Assembly (NCBI GenBank): GCA_015067545.1
Contig: SVMG01000003.1
Coordinates: 1 to 64,000, forward strand
Source: Oscillospiraceae bacterium
GTDB lineage: Bacteria; Bacillota; Clostridia; Oscillospirales; Oscillospiraceae
Direction of reading: 5' to 3'
DNA length: 64,000 nucleotides
Shown in pieces: positions 8,279 through 17,049 of the stretch. The translations under genes were made by a program, and so were the position numbers. Position 1 is the stretch's first letter. Every line of letters starts with the position of its first letter. The notes under the pieces are model-generated. The model made no database searches. It was given only the letters and a program-made list of their open reading frames with translations, and was not told where the DNA came from.

Positions 8279-9025
8279 TTAATCCTTATCCGCAGAATAG
8301 CTGTAACCACTGCTGGACAATTCACTGTCCAGATCCGGGATTCTGCCCAAAATCGGCAGGTTGAACATATCTGTCAGGTCGTTCTCATCCTTGATACGGG
8401 TATCCTTCAGGAATATAATCGTCACATAGACGACAGCCAGCAGCATGCCGGCCACGGCACCCAACAAAAGATTGACAGAATAACTGGGAGACGAAGGGCT
8501 TTGCGGCACCTTTGCCGTATTGATCAGCCGGGCAGATGTGCCGTCGATCACCTTAGGGCCTTCTACCGGAATCACTTCGGAAAGCACTGTGGCAATCCGT
8601 GCAGCCCGCTCCGGATCTGCGTGGGTGACCATCAGTGTGAAGATCACCGTCTCATCCAGCTGCTCTGTGGAGATGGCATTGCGAAGCTCCGTGGTGGTAT
8701 AATCATCACCCAGCTTTGCGACCGCCTTTTCCAAAACCGGATCGCTTTCCGACACGATCATATATCCCTTGACCAAGTGAATGGATGCAGACAGGTCAGA
8801 GCTTGACAAATAATTCTTGTCATCCAGCTCCCGATTGTTATTGACATAGATCGTCACACGGGACTGATACATTGGCGTAATGCAAAATGCTGTAATGCCC
8901 AGCGCAGCAAAAATACCCACGATCATGCAAAGCACGATGAGCTTCCATCTGCGCAGATAGGTCTGCAGCAATTCCTGCATATTCAGCTCTGTATCCAATT
9001 CTCTTTCGTTGGTCATTTCATTCAT
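8279..9025 (-). CDS. cpsC: CpsC/Wzz-type kinase modulator membrane protein
   Basis: The 248-residue protein has the Wzz layout: a short cytoplasmic N-terminus, a first membrane helix (about 28-50), an extracytoplasmic domain, a proline-containing segment (PQSPSSPSYSVN), a second helix (about 185-207) and a short cytoplasmic end that would contact CpsD. The start at 9025 is preceded by GGAG at a suitable distance. It is first in a seven-gene minus-strand operon with a promoter at 9087-9115. No glycosyltransferase, flippase or polymerase gene is linked, so the controlled polymer is either made elsewhere or is not a capsule. Confidence 0.88.
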   Translation of the reverse strand: MNEMTNERELDTELNMQELLQTYLRRWKLIVLCMIVGIFAALGITAFCITPMYQSRVTIYVNNNRELDDKNYLSSSDLSASIHLVKGYMIVSESDPVLEKAVAKLGDDYTTTELRNAISTEQLDETVIFTLMVTHADPERAARIATVLSEVIPVEGPKVIDGTSARLINTAKVPQSPSSPSYSVNLLLGAVAGMLLAVVYVTIIFLKDTRIKDENDLTDMFNLPILGRIPDLDSELSSSGYSYSADKD

Positions 9026-9086
9026 ATTTTCTATTCTCCATTTCGGCTTTTTTCTCAGATCCGTACCAAAACACATAGCCACATAC

Positions 9087-9115
9087 ATGATACTGCATTT
9101 TAATAAAAAAGTCAA
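9087..9115 (-). promoter_or_regulatory. Sigma-A promoter of cpsC operon
   Basis: Minus strand: -35 TTGACT (9110-9115), 17-bp spacer, -10 TATCAT (9087-9092), about 60 bp before the cpsC start. Confidence 0.75.
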
Positions 9116-9174
9116 ACAATACTTGCTTATTATTGCGCATAACCACCGTTTGGCACCTTATTGTATCTGATTGC

Positions 9175-10317
9175 TCAGGAATTCAGTGCTTCGATCGCTG
9201 CCAGCACCTGCGGATCCTCCATCGGCTCCAGTCCGGCCTGGCTGTTTTCCAACGACACCTGGACATCCGGCGTAACGCCCACATCTGCCAGGCTCTGCCC
9301 CTTAGGGGTATAATACTTACCGATGGAAAGTCCCACCGCAGAACCGTCCGGCAGACGGAAGGTGCTCTGGAAATAGCCCTTTCCCGAGGTCTTTTCGCCC
9401 ACCACCACAGCTGCATCATATTCTGCCATGGCTGCAGCAAAAAACTCTGCAGCAGAGTAGGAATTGCCGTTGACCAGCACCGCCATGGGAAGCTCCAGGC
9501 AGGAAGCATCCGACATATCCGTATGCTCTACCCCGGTGTAATCTACGGTGGTAAAAAGCTTGCCCTCCGGCAGCAGATAGTCCAGCACCTTCACCAATTC
9601 CTGGGCATAGCCACCGGGGTTGTTGCGCACATCGAAAATAAGCTTCTGCGCACCGCGTGCCATGAGCTCCTGAATGGCTGTAATGGTCTCGACGGCGCAA
9701 TTGCTGTTGAAATTGAAGATCGTGATCAAGCCGATGCTTTCCTCCAGCAGCTGTGCTTCCACCACCGGTGTCCGGATGGCACGGCGAGTCACCTCCATCG
9801 TTTTCTCTTCACTGCCGCGCAGAACTGTGATGCTTACAGTGGTATTTTCCTCGCCCTGGATCTGCTTTCCGATGTCATTCAGATTCATCCCGGAAACAGA
9901 CTGTCCTTCCACCTTAACGATCAGGTCCTCCACCTGTATTCCGGCCTCTTCCGCAGGGCCTCCGGCAACAACCTCGATGACTCTGATGTCTCCGCTTTCC
10001 TCCAGGGTAATGGTGACGCCCACGCCCACATAAGCATTGTTCATCTGCTCCATGTAGGCTGCGTACTCATCTGCGGGAATATAATAGCTCCAGCGGTCTC
10101 CCAGGGCATTGACCATTGCGCTGGCCGCAGCATCCTCTATGGCCGTTTCGTCGACATCGCCGATAAACCGTTCCCGGATCAACTGCTCCAGCGCTATCAG
10201 CTTGCTGCTCTGCCGGTTGGACATAAAAATGCCCAGCATTACCGCCACTGTCAATGTCACGCTGAGCAGCGCCACCAGGACATAGGACAAAATTCGATTC
10301 CATTTTTCGTATTTCAC
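9175..10317 (-). CDS. S41-family carboxyl-terminal protease (CtpA-like)
   Basis: The 380-residue protein has an N-terminal membrane anchor (about residues 8-30), a PDZ domain (about 100-180, with VGVGVTI and GPAEEAGIQ) and an S41 tail-specific protease domain. NGNSYSAAEFF supplies the catalytic Ser and GEKTSGKG the Lys. The LRDNPGG-like block reads VRNNPGG. Such proteases trim envelope proteins or regulators outside the membrane. The best start is the GTG at 10317, with GAGGTG six bases upstream. It follows the M23 gene in the same direction but a hairpin at 10342-10367 separates them. Confidence 0.88.
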   Translation of the reverse strand: MKYEKWNRILSYVLVALLSVTLTVAVMLGIFMSNRQSSKLIALEQLIRERFIGDVDETAIEDAAASAMVNALGDRWSYYIPADEYAAYMEQMNNAYVGVGVTITLEESGDIRVIEVVAGGPAEEAGIQVEDLIVKVEGQSVSGMNLNDIGKQIQGEENTTVSITVLRGSEEKTMEVTRRAIRTPVVEAQLLEESIGLITIFNFNSNCAVETITAIQELMARGAQKLIFDVRNNPGGYAQELVKVLDYLLPEGKLFTTVDYTGVEHTDMSDASCLELPMAVLVNGNSYSAAEFFAAAMAEYDAAVVVGEKTSGKGYFQSTFRLPDGSAVGLSIGKYYTPKGQSLADVGVTPDVQVSLENSQAGLEPMEDPQVLAAIEALNS

Positions 10318-10341
10318 TTGTAACACCTCAAAACAAAGGAT

Positions 10342-10367
10342 TCCCACAGCCCCGCAGGGCTGTGGGA
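10342..10367 (-). terminator. Hairpin after the M23 hydrolase gene
   Basis: An 11-bp GC-rich perfect stem (10342-10352 with 10357-10367) with a four-base loop, followed on the minus strand by CCTTTGTTTT. It lies just before the S41 protease start, so it may act as a partial terminator or attenuator. Confidence 0.6.
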
Positions 10368-10373
10368 CTATGC

Positions 10374-11735
10374 TTATTTTACGTACAGCAAGGGATTGAC
10401 ATACTCATATTTTCCGGTTTTGGAATTATATTTGCTGATGCCAAAATGCAGGTGATTGCCGGTGGATGCACCTGTTGAACCCACGCAGCCCAGTTCCTGG
10501 CCGGCGGCTACAAAATCGCCCACCTTTACATAGGGTTTTTTACACATATGCATGTACACACTGCGGAAGCCGTCGCCGTGATCGATCATCACGTAGTAGC
10601 CCGCGCTTGCATCCTCCCAGGTGGTGGCGATCACGACCACACCCGGACGGGTGGCATAAATGGGGGTATGTCCAATGGCAAAGTCCACGCCCTTATGCAT
10701 CTTCCAGTAATGGTAGACCGGGTGAAAACGCATGCCAAAGGTGCTGGAGATACGGTTATAGTCACAGGGTGTATACCAGGTGATCCCGTCCACTGTATTG
10801 GGTGTCATGGCCGTTCCTGCACGCCAGATCGTTTCGCTGTATCCGCTGTTCCCACCGGAAGAGGAGGACGACGACGAGGAGGAGGAAGAAGTGGCAGGAG
10901 GCTTTGTTGTGGGAGGCACAGAAGTGGCCAGCCATTCTTCGTACTTGACCCGGTCATACTCCACATTCATATCCGCCAGGTCATCTTCCAGATCGGACAG
11001 CTGATCCTCCTGCTCTTCGATCCAGATCTCGTATTCCTCACCCCGTGCGATGAGCTTTGCCAGCAATTCTTCAGATTCCTGGGCTTTTTTATCCAATTCT
11101 GCCTGCTTGGCAGCCATTTTCTGACGGCTGTCCTGCAAGGCTGCCTGTTCCTGCTGGAGTATCAAGCGGGTCTCCTCCACGATCCTGGCAGCCTCACCCA
11201 TTTCTTCAATGCGTCTTTGATCCGCCGCAGCGATCTCCTGGACCATGTTCAGACGATCCAAAAGATCCGTAAAGCTGTTGGCCTCAAACAGCACATACCA
11301 GTACGACAGCGAGCCATCCTCTTCCATGGCACGCAGGCGCTCCATGTGCTTTTGCTTCATGTTTTGCAGGTCCTCATTTGCCTTGTCCAGCTCTGCCTGC
11401 TTGTCGGCGATCATAACCGCATAGGCAGCGATTTGGTCGTTCAGGATATCGAGCTGCTCGTGCAGAAGTGCGACCTGCTGATCCACGATATTCTTTTGAT
11501 CAATGATATCCTGCATTTCAGACAGGTTTTCTTTGCGCTTAGCCTCCAGCTCGTCCAGTTCCTTTTGACGCTCTGCCTGCTCTTTTTCCATTTCCTCGAT
11601 CTGGTTCTTGATCTCACTGGAAGTTGCAGCCTGGGCCGGAGTAGGGATCAGCTGCAGCAGCAAGGTCAATATCATAATGCCCGCCATAATACCGGCAAGC
11701 AATGATGCCCAGAACTTTTTCTTGTTCATCTTCAT
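10374..11735 (-). CDS. EnvC-like murein hydrolase activator / M23 peptidase
   Basis: The 453-residue secreted protein has a signal peptide (cleavage near PAQAA, about residue 37), a long coiled coil (about 40-265, Glu/Gln/Lys rich), a Thr/Pro plus poly-Ser linker (about 275-300, twelve consecutive Ser) and a C-terminal LytM/M23 domain. That domain keeps HKGVD (H-x3-D) and HLHFG, so zinc ligands appear present and it may be a true peptidase. It lies 18 bases downstream of ftsX, and proteins of this type are activated by FtsEX during division. Either of two closely spaced ATGs may start it. Confidence 0.88.
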   Translation of the reverse strand: MKMNKKKFWASLLAGIMAGIMILTLLLQLIPTPAQAATSSEIKNQIEEMEKEQAERQKELDELEAKRKENLSEMQDIIDQKNIVDQQVALLHEQLDILNDQIAAYAVMIADKQAELDKANEDLQNMKQKHMERLRAMEEDGSLSYWYVLFEANSFTDLLDRLNMVQEIAAADQRRIEEMGEAARIVEETRLILQQEQAALQDSRQKMAAKQAELDKKAQESEELLAKLIARGEEYEIWIEEQEDQLSDLEDDLADMNVEYDRVKYEEWLATSVPPTTKPPATSSSSSSSSSSSGGNSGYSETIWRAGTAMTPNTVDGITWYTPCDYNRISSTFGMRFHPVYHYWKMHKGVDFAIGHTPIYATRPGVVVIATTWEDASAGYYVMIDHGDGFRSVYMHMCKKPYVKVGDFVAAGQELGCVGSTGASTGNHLHFGISKYNSKTGKYEYVNPLLYVK

Positions 11736-11753
11736 TGGTCTCCTTGGTCTTAG

Positions 11754-12641
11754 TTAAACATCCATGAACTTGCGGATCGAGGTCCAGCTGCCCACAATGC
11801 CCACAAACAGGCCGGCAGCGCAGAAGATGCTGATCATGGGAAGCAGCAACTCCTGGAAGGGCACAAAATTCAGCAGCTGCAGCGTATCCACCGAGGCCAG
11901 GCGGCCCAACAGTGCATCATACAAAAGCCACAGCACGCCAAAAGCCAGGCCAGCACCGATCATGCCCAAAGTAAAGCCCTCCACCACATAGGGAAGGCGG
12001 ATAAATCCATTCGTCGCGCCCACCATTTTCATAATGGCGATCTCATCCCGCCGGTCATACATGGCCAGCTTGACGGTGTTGGATATGATCAGCAAGCTTA
12101 CCAGCAGCAACACGCCGATGACTGCAATGGATGCGATGTGCAAAACGTCCTGCAAGGTGGTAAATCCCTGAGCCAATTCATAGGCTGCGCTGATCTTGAC
12201 CACACCTTCCACCTTTTGCAGCTGGGCCACAGTCTGCTCGATCAGACTGTTGTCCTCCAACAGAACCACAAAGCGGTGGCGCAGGGGGTTGGCATCCACG
12301 CCTACGAAGGCGCTGTCGCCGCCGTGGTCAGCCACAAAATCCTCCAAAGCCTCTTCCCGGGATACGAAGGTCGCCTGAAATACGTTGTCCACCTTATTGA
12401 TCAAGGTGCCTACGCTTCTGGCTTCGGCATCGGTGTAGTTTTCATCCACATACACCATGACCTGGTTTGTTTTGTTCAGATCCTCCACCATGATGCTCAG
12501 ATTGTACATCAGGCAGGAAAAGCCGCCTACGATCAGCAGGCAGGCCACCGTAACACAAACGGCGGCAAAGGACATAAAGCCGTGGAGAAATATCCCGCGG
12601 ATGCCCTCTTTCATCAAATAACCGATATTATTGATCTTCAT
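11754..12641 (-). CDS. ftsX: Cell division protein FtsX
   Basis: The 295-residue membrane protein has one N-terminal helix (about 20-45), an extracellular domain, and three C-terminal helices around the conserved DEIAIMKMVGATNGFIR segment that couples to the ATPase FtsE. Together FtsEX gates peptidoglycan hydrolases at the septum. I chose the ATG at 12641, which overlaps the end of ftsE by 14 bases; the longer frame to 12656 adds five unsupported residues. Order ftsE-ftsX-M23 hydrolase is the functional unit. Confidence 0.93.
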   Translation of the reverse strand: MKINNIGYLMKEGIRGIFLHGFMSFAAVCVTVACLLIVGGFSCLMYNLSIMVEDLNKTNQVMVYVDENYTDAEARSVGTLINKVDNVFQATFVSREEALEDFVADHGGDSAFVGVDANPLRHRFVVLLEDNSLIEQTVAQLQKVEGVVKISAAYELAQGFTTLQDVLHIASIAVIGVLLLVSLLIISNTVKLAMYDRRDEIAIMKMVGATNGFIRLPYVVEGFTLGMIGAGLAFGVLWLLYDALLGRLASVDTLQLLNFVPFQELLLPMISIFCAAGLFVGIVGSWTSIRKFMDV

Positions 12642-13317
12642 GTGTGTAATACCCATCCATTCCGTCGCCGATAATCAAACCATCGTCAATGGCGATGACA
12701 CGCTTCTGGAAACGCTCCACCAGATCCTTGGCGTGGGTGACCACCAGCATGGTGGTTCCCAGGTTGTTGATCTCCATCAGCAGACTCATGATCTCCAGAG
12801 AACGGGCCGGATCAAGGTTTCCGGTGGGCTCGTCCGCTATGATGGTGGACGGATTGTTCACCAGCGCGCGGGCAATGGCCAAACGCTGCTGCTCACCGCC
12901 GGACAGCTCACCGGGATGGCGGCGGCTCTTGGTATCCAGACCCACCAGATTCAGCACGTAAGGTACGCGCTCCCGGATCTCCTTCTCCTGGGCACCGATG
13001 GCCCGCATGACAAATGCCACATTCTCATAAACCGTCTTGTTCTGAATCAGCCGGAAATCCTGGAACACAATGCCCACTGTCCGGCGCAAATACGGGATCT
13101 CCCGCTTGCGGATCCGTTCCAAAGAATAGCCGTTAACATGAACAGTACCGGAGGTAGGCTTCAGCTCTCCGGTAATCAATTTAATAATCGTGGACTTTCC
13201 GGAACCGGAAGGGCCCACCAAAAAAGCAAACTCTCCATCCTCGATCTGCATGGACACGCCCTTGAGCGCCCGGTTGCCGACGGAATAGGATTTGACTACA
13301 TCTGTAAATTCAATCAT
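12628..13317 (-). CDS. ftsE: Cell division ATP-binding protein FtsE
   Basis: This 229-residue ABC ATPase is of FtsE length and sequence, with Walker A GPSGSGKST (residues 36-44), Q-loop VGIVFQDFRLI, signature LSGGEQQR, Walker B IIADEPTGNLD and H-loop VTHAKD. It drives conformational change in FtsX. It heads the ftsE-ftsX-M23 operon from a strong promoter at 13349-13377. Confidence 0.95.
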   Translation of the reverse strand: MIEFTDVVKSYSVGNRALKGVSMQIEDGEFAFLVGPSGSGKSTIIKLITGELKPTSGTVHVNGYSLERIRKREIPYLRRTVGIVFQDFRLIQNKTVYENVAFVMRAIGAQEKEIRERVPYVLNLVGLDTKSRRHPGELSGGEQQRLAIARALVNNPSTIIADEPTGNLDPARSLEIMSLLMEINNLGTTMLVVTHAKDLVERFQKRVIAIDDGLIIGDGMDGYYTHEDQ

Positions 13318-13348
13318 AGCGTTGTTTCTCCAGAATTAATGTAACCAA

Positions 13349-13377
13349 ATTGTAACACATTGTAACGCCAATGTCAA
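13349..13377 (-). promoter_or_regulatory. Sigma-A promoter of ftsEX
   Basis: Minus strand: -35 TTGACA (13372-13377), 17-bp spacer, -10 TACAAT (13349-13354). Confidence 0.8.
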
Positions 13378-13478
13378 TAACAAGCTGTGCTATTTTGCTT
13401 TTTTCATGGGAGTTTTCCCGGAAAAAGGGGCATTTTGCATTGTTTCACCAAATTATATGGCATTCTTTTCCATTTGTG

Positions 13479-13511
13479 TAAAAACAGGCCTGCTGCGGTT
13501 GCAGCAGGCCC
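13479..13511 (-). terminator. Terminator of the PucR-type regulator gene
   Basis: An 11-bp GC-rich stem (GGCCTGCTGC type) with a four-base loop, followed on the minus strand by a T run at 13480-13484. Confidence 0.85.
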
Positions 13512-13523
13512 GAATCTATGGAC

Positions 13524-14612
13524 TCAGCGGGTTTCCCGGGAGGAGAGGTACTTGCGCACCATCAGCGCCACCTTGAAGACGATGGCATGATCAAATTGGC
13601 GCAGATCCAAGCCTGTGAGCTTTTTGATCTTCTCCAAACGGTACACCAGGGTGTTCCGGTGGACAAAGAGCTTCCGGGAGGTTTCCGAAACGTTCAGATT
13701 GTTTTCAAAGAATTTATTGATGGTAAACAGCGTCTCCTGATCCAAAGAATCGATGGAGTTCTTCTTGAATACCTCGCTGAGGAAAATGTCGCACAGCGTA
13801 GTGGGCAGCTGATAGATCAGCCGGCCGATACCCAGGTTTTCATAATTGATAATGCTCTTTTCGGTGTCGAAGACCTTGCCCACATCAATGGCCGTCTGTG
13901 CTTCCTTGTAGGAGTCAGCCAAAGAACGCAGGTGCTCCGCCACAGTGCCGAAGCCGATGACAGCCTTCACGCCCAGCTCGTCCTTCAATGCCTTCTCCAT
14001 CGCCCGGGCCATCTTTTCCATTTCTGCTGCGGAAGTAGAAGCTGTGATCTGCTTGATCACTGCCACATCCGTTTCGTTAACGCTCAGAACGAAGTCCTGA
14101 CTTCTGTCCGGGAACAGGCCCGAGAGCACATCCACAGTTGCCACATCCGCATGGCTGGTTTGACGAACCAGATATACCACCCGGGGTGCATCGGTGACAA
14201 AATGCAGCTCCTTGGCCCGGATGTAAATATCCCCGGGCAGAATGTTATCCATAATAATATTCTTGACAAAGGTGCCTCTGTCATGCTTTTCCTCATAGAA
14301 GGTCTTGGCATCGTTCAGCGCGATGTAAGCCATCAGGCAGCTGCTGCGGGCGGCCTCATCCGTGCCGGAGCAGAACACTGCATATTCAAACACGCCTGTG
14401 CCGCTGAAGATCGTCTTGAAGGATTTCTGATTGAACTGGACCACCAATCCAGCAGAGCCGGCTGCCTTCACAGCAGCTTCAGGCCAACGCTCCCCCAGCA
14501 GGGAAACATCGGTACAGGAGACAACACAGCCTTCTGAATCGATCACGCCGAACACCCGGTCGGAAATATCTCTTAACTGCACAATGACATTCTGAAAAAC
14601 GCTGTTGGACAT
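13524..14612 (-). CDS. PucR/CdaR-type transcriptional regulator
   Basis: The 362-residue protein has a variable N-terminal sensory region, a central GGDEF-like/CdaR-type segment (about 165-270) and a C-terminal PucR helix-turn-helix. The helix-turn-helix includes the ETLFTINKFFENNLNVS helix and the RKLFVHRNTLVYRLEKI recognition helix (about 315-335). Such proteins respond to small molecules such as sugar acids or nucleobases, but here no target operon is adjacent. It is monocistronic, with its own promoter (14668-14696) and terminator. Confidence 0.85.
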   Translation of the reverse strand: MSNSVFQNVIVQLRDISDRVFGVIDSEGCVVSCTDVSLLGERWPEAAVKAAGSAGLVVQFNQKSFKTIFSGTGVFEYAVFCSGTDEAARSSCLMAYIALNDAKTFYEEKHDRGTFVKNIIMDNILPGDIYIRAKELHFVTDAPRVVYLVRQTSHADVATVDVLSGLFPDRSQDFVLSVNETDVAVIKQITASTSAAEMEKMARAMEKALKDELGVKAVIGFGTVAEHLRSLADSYKEAQTAIDVGKVFDTEKSIINYENLGIGRLIYQLPTTLCDIFLSEVFKKNSIDSLDQETLFTINKFFENNLNVSETSRKLFVHRNTLVYRLEKIKKLTGLDLRQFDHAIVFKVALMVRKYLSSRETR

Positions 14613-14667
14613 ATTAAAATCTCCTTTACTCTCTCATTGCATGCACTTTTTACAAAATTGCATAATC

Positions 14668-14696
14668 ATTATACAACCCTTTTGCACAATTTGCAA
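14668..14696 (-). promoter_or_regulatory. Promoter of the PucR-type regulator
   Basis: Minus strand: -35 TTGCAA (14691-14696), 17-bp spacer, -10 TATAAT (14668-14673). The spacer contains a second TTGTGCAAA element, a possible autoregulatory site. Confidence 0.6.
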
Positions 14697-14760
14697 GTGC
14701 CTTTTGGCATATTATTGCAAAAAATACTCTCTTTTTTGGCTGTATTGCTACATTGGCATG

Positions 14761-15462
14761 TTATTTTTCTTCCAGCGCCTGTATTTCTTCCTCCGTCAGC
14801 AGCCGGATTTGACCCCGGGGCAGCTCTCCCAGCGACAGATTGCCCTCCTTCTGCCGCTCCAAATATGTCACCGGCATATGTCTGGATGCCATCATCCGTC
14901 GCACCTGGTGGTACTTACCCTCACACACGGTGATGCGGCTCTCCCCCGGCCCCAGGGGCTGCAGCTTCGCGCCACGGCAGACCGTGCCGTCCGCCAGTGT
15001 CAATCCGGCAGCAAAGGCCGCCACATCCGCGTCCGTGGCTGTACCTTCATGTCTGGCATAGTAGACCTTGGGCACTTCCTTTTTGGGCGAGATCAGCCGA
15101 TGCAGCAATTCGCCATCATTGGTAAACAGCAGCAGGCCTTCCGTCGCCTTGTCCAGGCGTCCAACAGGGTTCAGTCCCCTGCCCTGTAATTCTTTGGGCA
15201 GCAGCTCCATTACGGTCTTGTCCTGCTTGTCCTCGGTAGCGGTAATGTAGCCTGCCGGCTTATTGAGCATCACCACCAAACGAATTGCTCCCGTCAGCTG
15301 CTCTGCATCCAGACAAACAGTCTGTGTCAGCGGGTCGATTTTTGCGCCCACATCCTTTTGTACAACACCGTCCACGGTTACCCTGCCCGCTTTGATAATG
15401 AGCTTTACCTGACTGCGGGTGCCGACCCCGCTGTCACATAAGAATTTGTCCAATCGTTCCAT
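14761..15462 (-). CDS. RsuA-family 16S rRNA pseudouridine synthase
   Basis: The 233-residue protein has an N-terminal S4 RNA-binding domain (residues 1-60, with SGVGTRSQVKLIIKAGRV) and a pseudouridine synthase domain with NKPAGYI and the catalytic-Asp motif GRLDKATEGLLLFTNDG. The segment GKYHQVRRMMA is the family's third motif. This fits RsuA (16S U516) more than RluB by length, but the target base is not certain. Confidence 0.9.
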   Translation of the reverse strand: MERLDKFLCDSGVGTRSQVKLIIKAGRVTVDGVVQKDVGAKIDPLTQTVCLDAEQLTGAIRLVVMLNKPAGYITATEDKQDKTVMELLPKELQGRGLNPVGRLDKATEGLLLFTNDGELLHRLISPKKEVPKVYYARHEGTATDADVAAFAAGLTLADGTVCRGAKLQPLGPGESRITVCEGKYHQVRRMMASRHMPVTYLERQKEGNLSLGELPRGQIRLLTEEEIQALEEK

Positions 15463-15532
15463 AATTTCTCCGTTCTATCCTTGTCCAAGCGCGAATAGGC
15501 TGTAATGCCAATTCTAATATGGAGGGATTTCT

Positions 15533-16039
15533 ATGCTGGTTATGACCGCAAAGGTCGATAAAAAGAAGATCGCTATCATTCTGGCTGCCGTGGTGATCGT
15601 AGTGGCAGGTCTTTTCCTGATTTTCGGTGGAAATGACTCCACCCCCACCTCTTCCACCGGGGTAGCCAACAACGACGCCCGGGTCGCTTTCTTAAAAAGC
15701 TTCGGCTGGGAGGTGACCACATCACCTGTTGAATCCGGGCAGGTGCGTATTCCCGAATCCGGCAACGATGTCTTTAATCGGTACAACGAGCTGCAGAAGA
15801 GTCAGGGATACGATCTTTCCGCCTATGCCGGGAAGACCGTCATGCGTTACGTGTATCAGATCAACAACTTTCCTGACGCCACCGCCCCGGTCTACGCCAC
15901 CTTGTTGGTCTACAAGAACCAGGTCATCGGCGGCGATGTGACTGACACCTCTGCCAAGGGCAGCATCCGCAGCTTCAAGATGCCGCAAGCCGTGCCTCAG
16001 GAAACCACGCCCCCGGCATCCACCGCCCCTATAACATAA
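15533..16039 (+). CDS. Membrane-anchored DUF4830-like protein
   Basis: The 168-residue protein has a basic N-terminus, one membrane helix (about residues 11-31), a Gly/Ser/Thr linker and an extracytoplasmic domain that resembles DUF4830 (FLKSFGWEV near residue 53, then IPE, YNELQKSQGYDLSAYAGKTVMRYVYQI). It ends in a Pro/Thr/Ala tail. The start follows GGAGGG. Function is unknown. It precedes the FMN-riboswitch unit but is separated by that unit's own promoter. Confidence 0.75.
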   Translation: MLVMTAKVDKKKIAIILAAVVIVVAGLFLIFGGNDSTPTSSTGVANNDARVAFLKSFGWEVTTSPVESGQVRIPESGNDVFNRYNELQKSQGYDLSAYAGKTVMRYVYQINNFPDATAPVYATLLVYKNQVIGGDVTDTSAKGSIRSFKMPQAVPQETTPPASTAPIT

Positions 16040-16061
16040 ATAGTACCACATTCTTCTTCCC

Positions 16062-16090
16062 TTGACAAGGCTCACGCCCTATGGTATCCT
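16062..16090 (+). promoter_or_regulatory. Promoter of the FMN riboswitch-ribU unit
   Basis: -35 TTGACA (16062-16067), 17-bp spacer, -10 TATCCT (16085-16090), 19 bases before the aptamer. Confidence 0.8.
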
Positions 16091-16108
16091 GTAGATAACT
16101 TCAAATGG

Positions 16109-16231
16109 ATCTTCAGGGCAGGGTGAAATTCCCGACCGGCGGTGGGCAGAGATTGCCCGACAGTCCGCGAGCGCAATGCGCTGAATCGGTGCAACTCCGA
16201 TACCGACAGTAGAGTCTGGATGGAAGAAGAT
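16109..16231 (+). promoter_or_regulatory. FMN riboswitch (RFN element)
   Basis: The P1 stem ATCTTC/GAAGAT (16109-16114 with 16226-16231) closes a fold holding the conserved RFN blocks AGGGCAGGGTGAAATTCCC, GACCGGCGGT, GACAGTCCGCGAGCGC and CCGACAGTAGAGTCTGGATG. It binds FMN. A terminator hairpin lies 22 bases downstream, so FMN likely turns off ribU by transcription termination. Confidence 0.97.
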
Positions 16232-16253
16232 GCGTGCATTTTGCATTTTTGTG

Positions 16254-16283
16254 CCCTGAGTGGATTCACTCAGGGTATTTTTA
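16254..16283 (+). terminator. Riboswitch-controlled terminator
   Basis: CCCTGAGTG (16254-16262) pairs with CACTCAGGG (16267-16275) and is followed by TATTTTTAT. Located between the FMN aptamer and the ribU start, it is the likely expression platform. Confidence 0.85.
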
Positions 16284-16296
16284 TGGGGTGAAAAAG

Positions 16297-16953
16297 ATGA
16301 AAAAGAAATCTGATGTTAAAAAATTGGTGCTGCCGGCCATGCTGGCAGCTGTGGCATACCTTCTGTCTTTCTTTAAGACTCCGCTGATCCCGGCTGCACC
16401 GTTTTTAAGCTATGAGCCAATGGATGTAGCCATCACCATCGGCGGCTTTTTACTTGGACCCTTGTCCGCCCTTGCTATCTCCCTGGTGGCCGCCGCAATA
16501 GAGGCACTGACCATCGGTGATACGGGGATCATCGGTTTTTTCATGAATTTCCTGTCCAGTGCCAGCTTCGCCTGCACAGCCGCCTTTGTTTACAAGAAAA
16601 AGCATTCGGTATCCGGAGCGGTGGTCGGCCTGCTGCTTGGCTCTGCCGCTATGATCGTCGTTATGCTTTTATGGAACTGGCTGATCACCCCCCTATATAT
16701 GGGTGTTTCACGCCCTGTGGTGGTGTCTATGCTGATTCCCGTGTTTCTTCCCTTTAATGCATTGAAAGCCGGATTTAACAGCGCGCTGACCCTGATGCTC
16801 TACAAGCCTTTGGTGTCCGCACTGAGAAAAACCGGACTGATCCCCAAGACTACTTCCAAGCCAGCTTCTGCAAAATGGGGCATTTATCTGCTGGGCGCTG
16901 CCCTTTTGGCGACCTGCATCCTGCTTATGTTGGTTCTGCGGGGAATTCTGTAA
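16297..16953 (+). CDS. ribU: ECF transporter S component, riboflavin (RibU-like)
   Basis: The 218-residue protein has about five to six membrane helices and the ECF S-component features: SYEPMDVAITIGGFLLGP near residue 38 and a conserved FFMNFLSS segment. It would bind riboflavin and work with the shared EcfAA'T module encoded elsewhere. Start 16297 has GGGGTG six bases upstream; an open frame to 16234 lies inside the riboswitch terminator and is not coding. Control by an FMN riboswitch directly supports riboflavin as substrate. Confidence 0.92.
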   Translation: MKKKSDVKKLVLPAMLAAVAYLLSFFKTPLIPAAPFLSYEPMDVAITIGGFLLGPLSALAISLVAAAIEALTIGDTGIIGFFMNFLSSASFACTAAFVYKKKHSVSGAVVGLLLGSAAMIVVMLLWNWLITPLYMGVSRPVVVSMLIPVFLPFNALKAGFNSALTLMLYKPLVSALRKTGLIPKTTSKPASAKWGIYLLGAALLATCILLMLVLRGIL

Positions 16954-16957
16954 AAAT

Positions 16958-16996
16958 TAAGCCGATCCGGTGGCGGATCGGCTTGCTTTTTTGGTT
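16958..16996 (+). terminator. Terminator of ribU
   Basis: AAGCCGATCCG pairs with CGGATCGGCTT around a short loop and is followed by a T run. A weak promoter for the next gene (TTGCTT 16983-16988, TATAAT 17005-17010) overlaps its tail. Confidence 0.85.
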
Positions 16997-17049
16997 TTAT
17001 ATGGTATAATTATAATGAATTATTATGTGCCTACGAAAAGGAGTATAAA

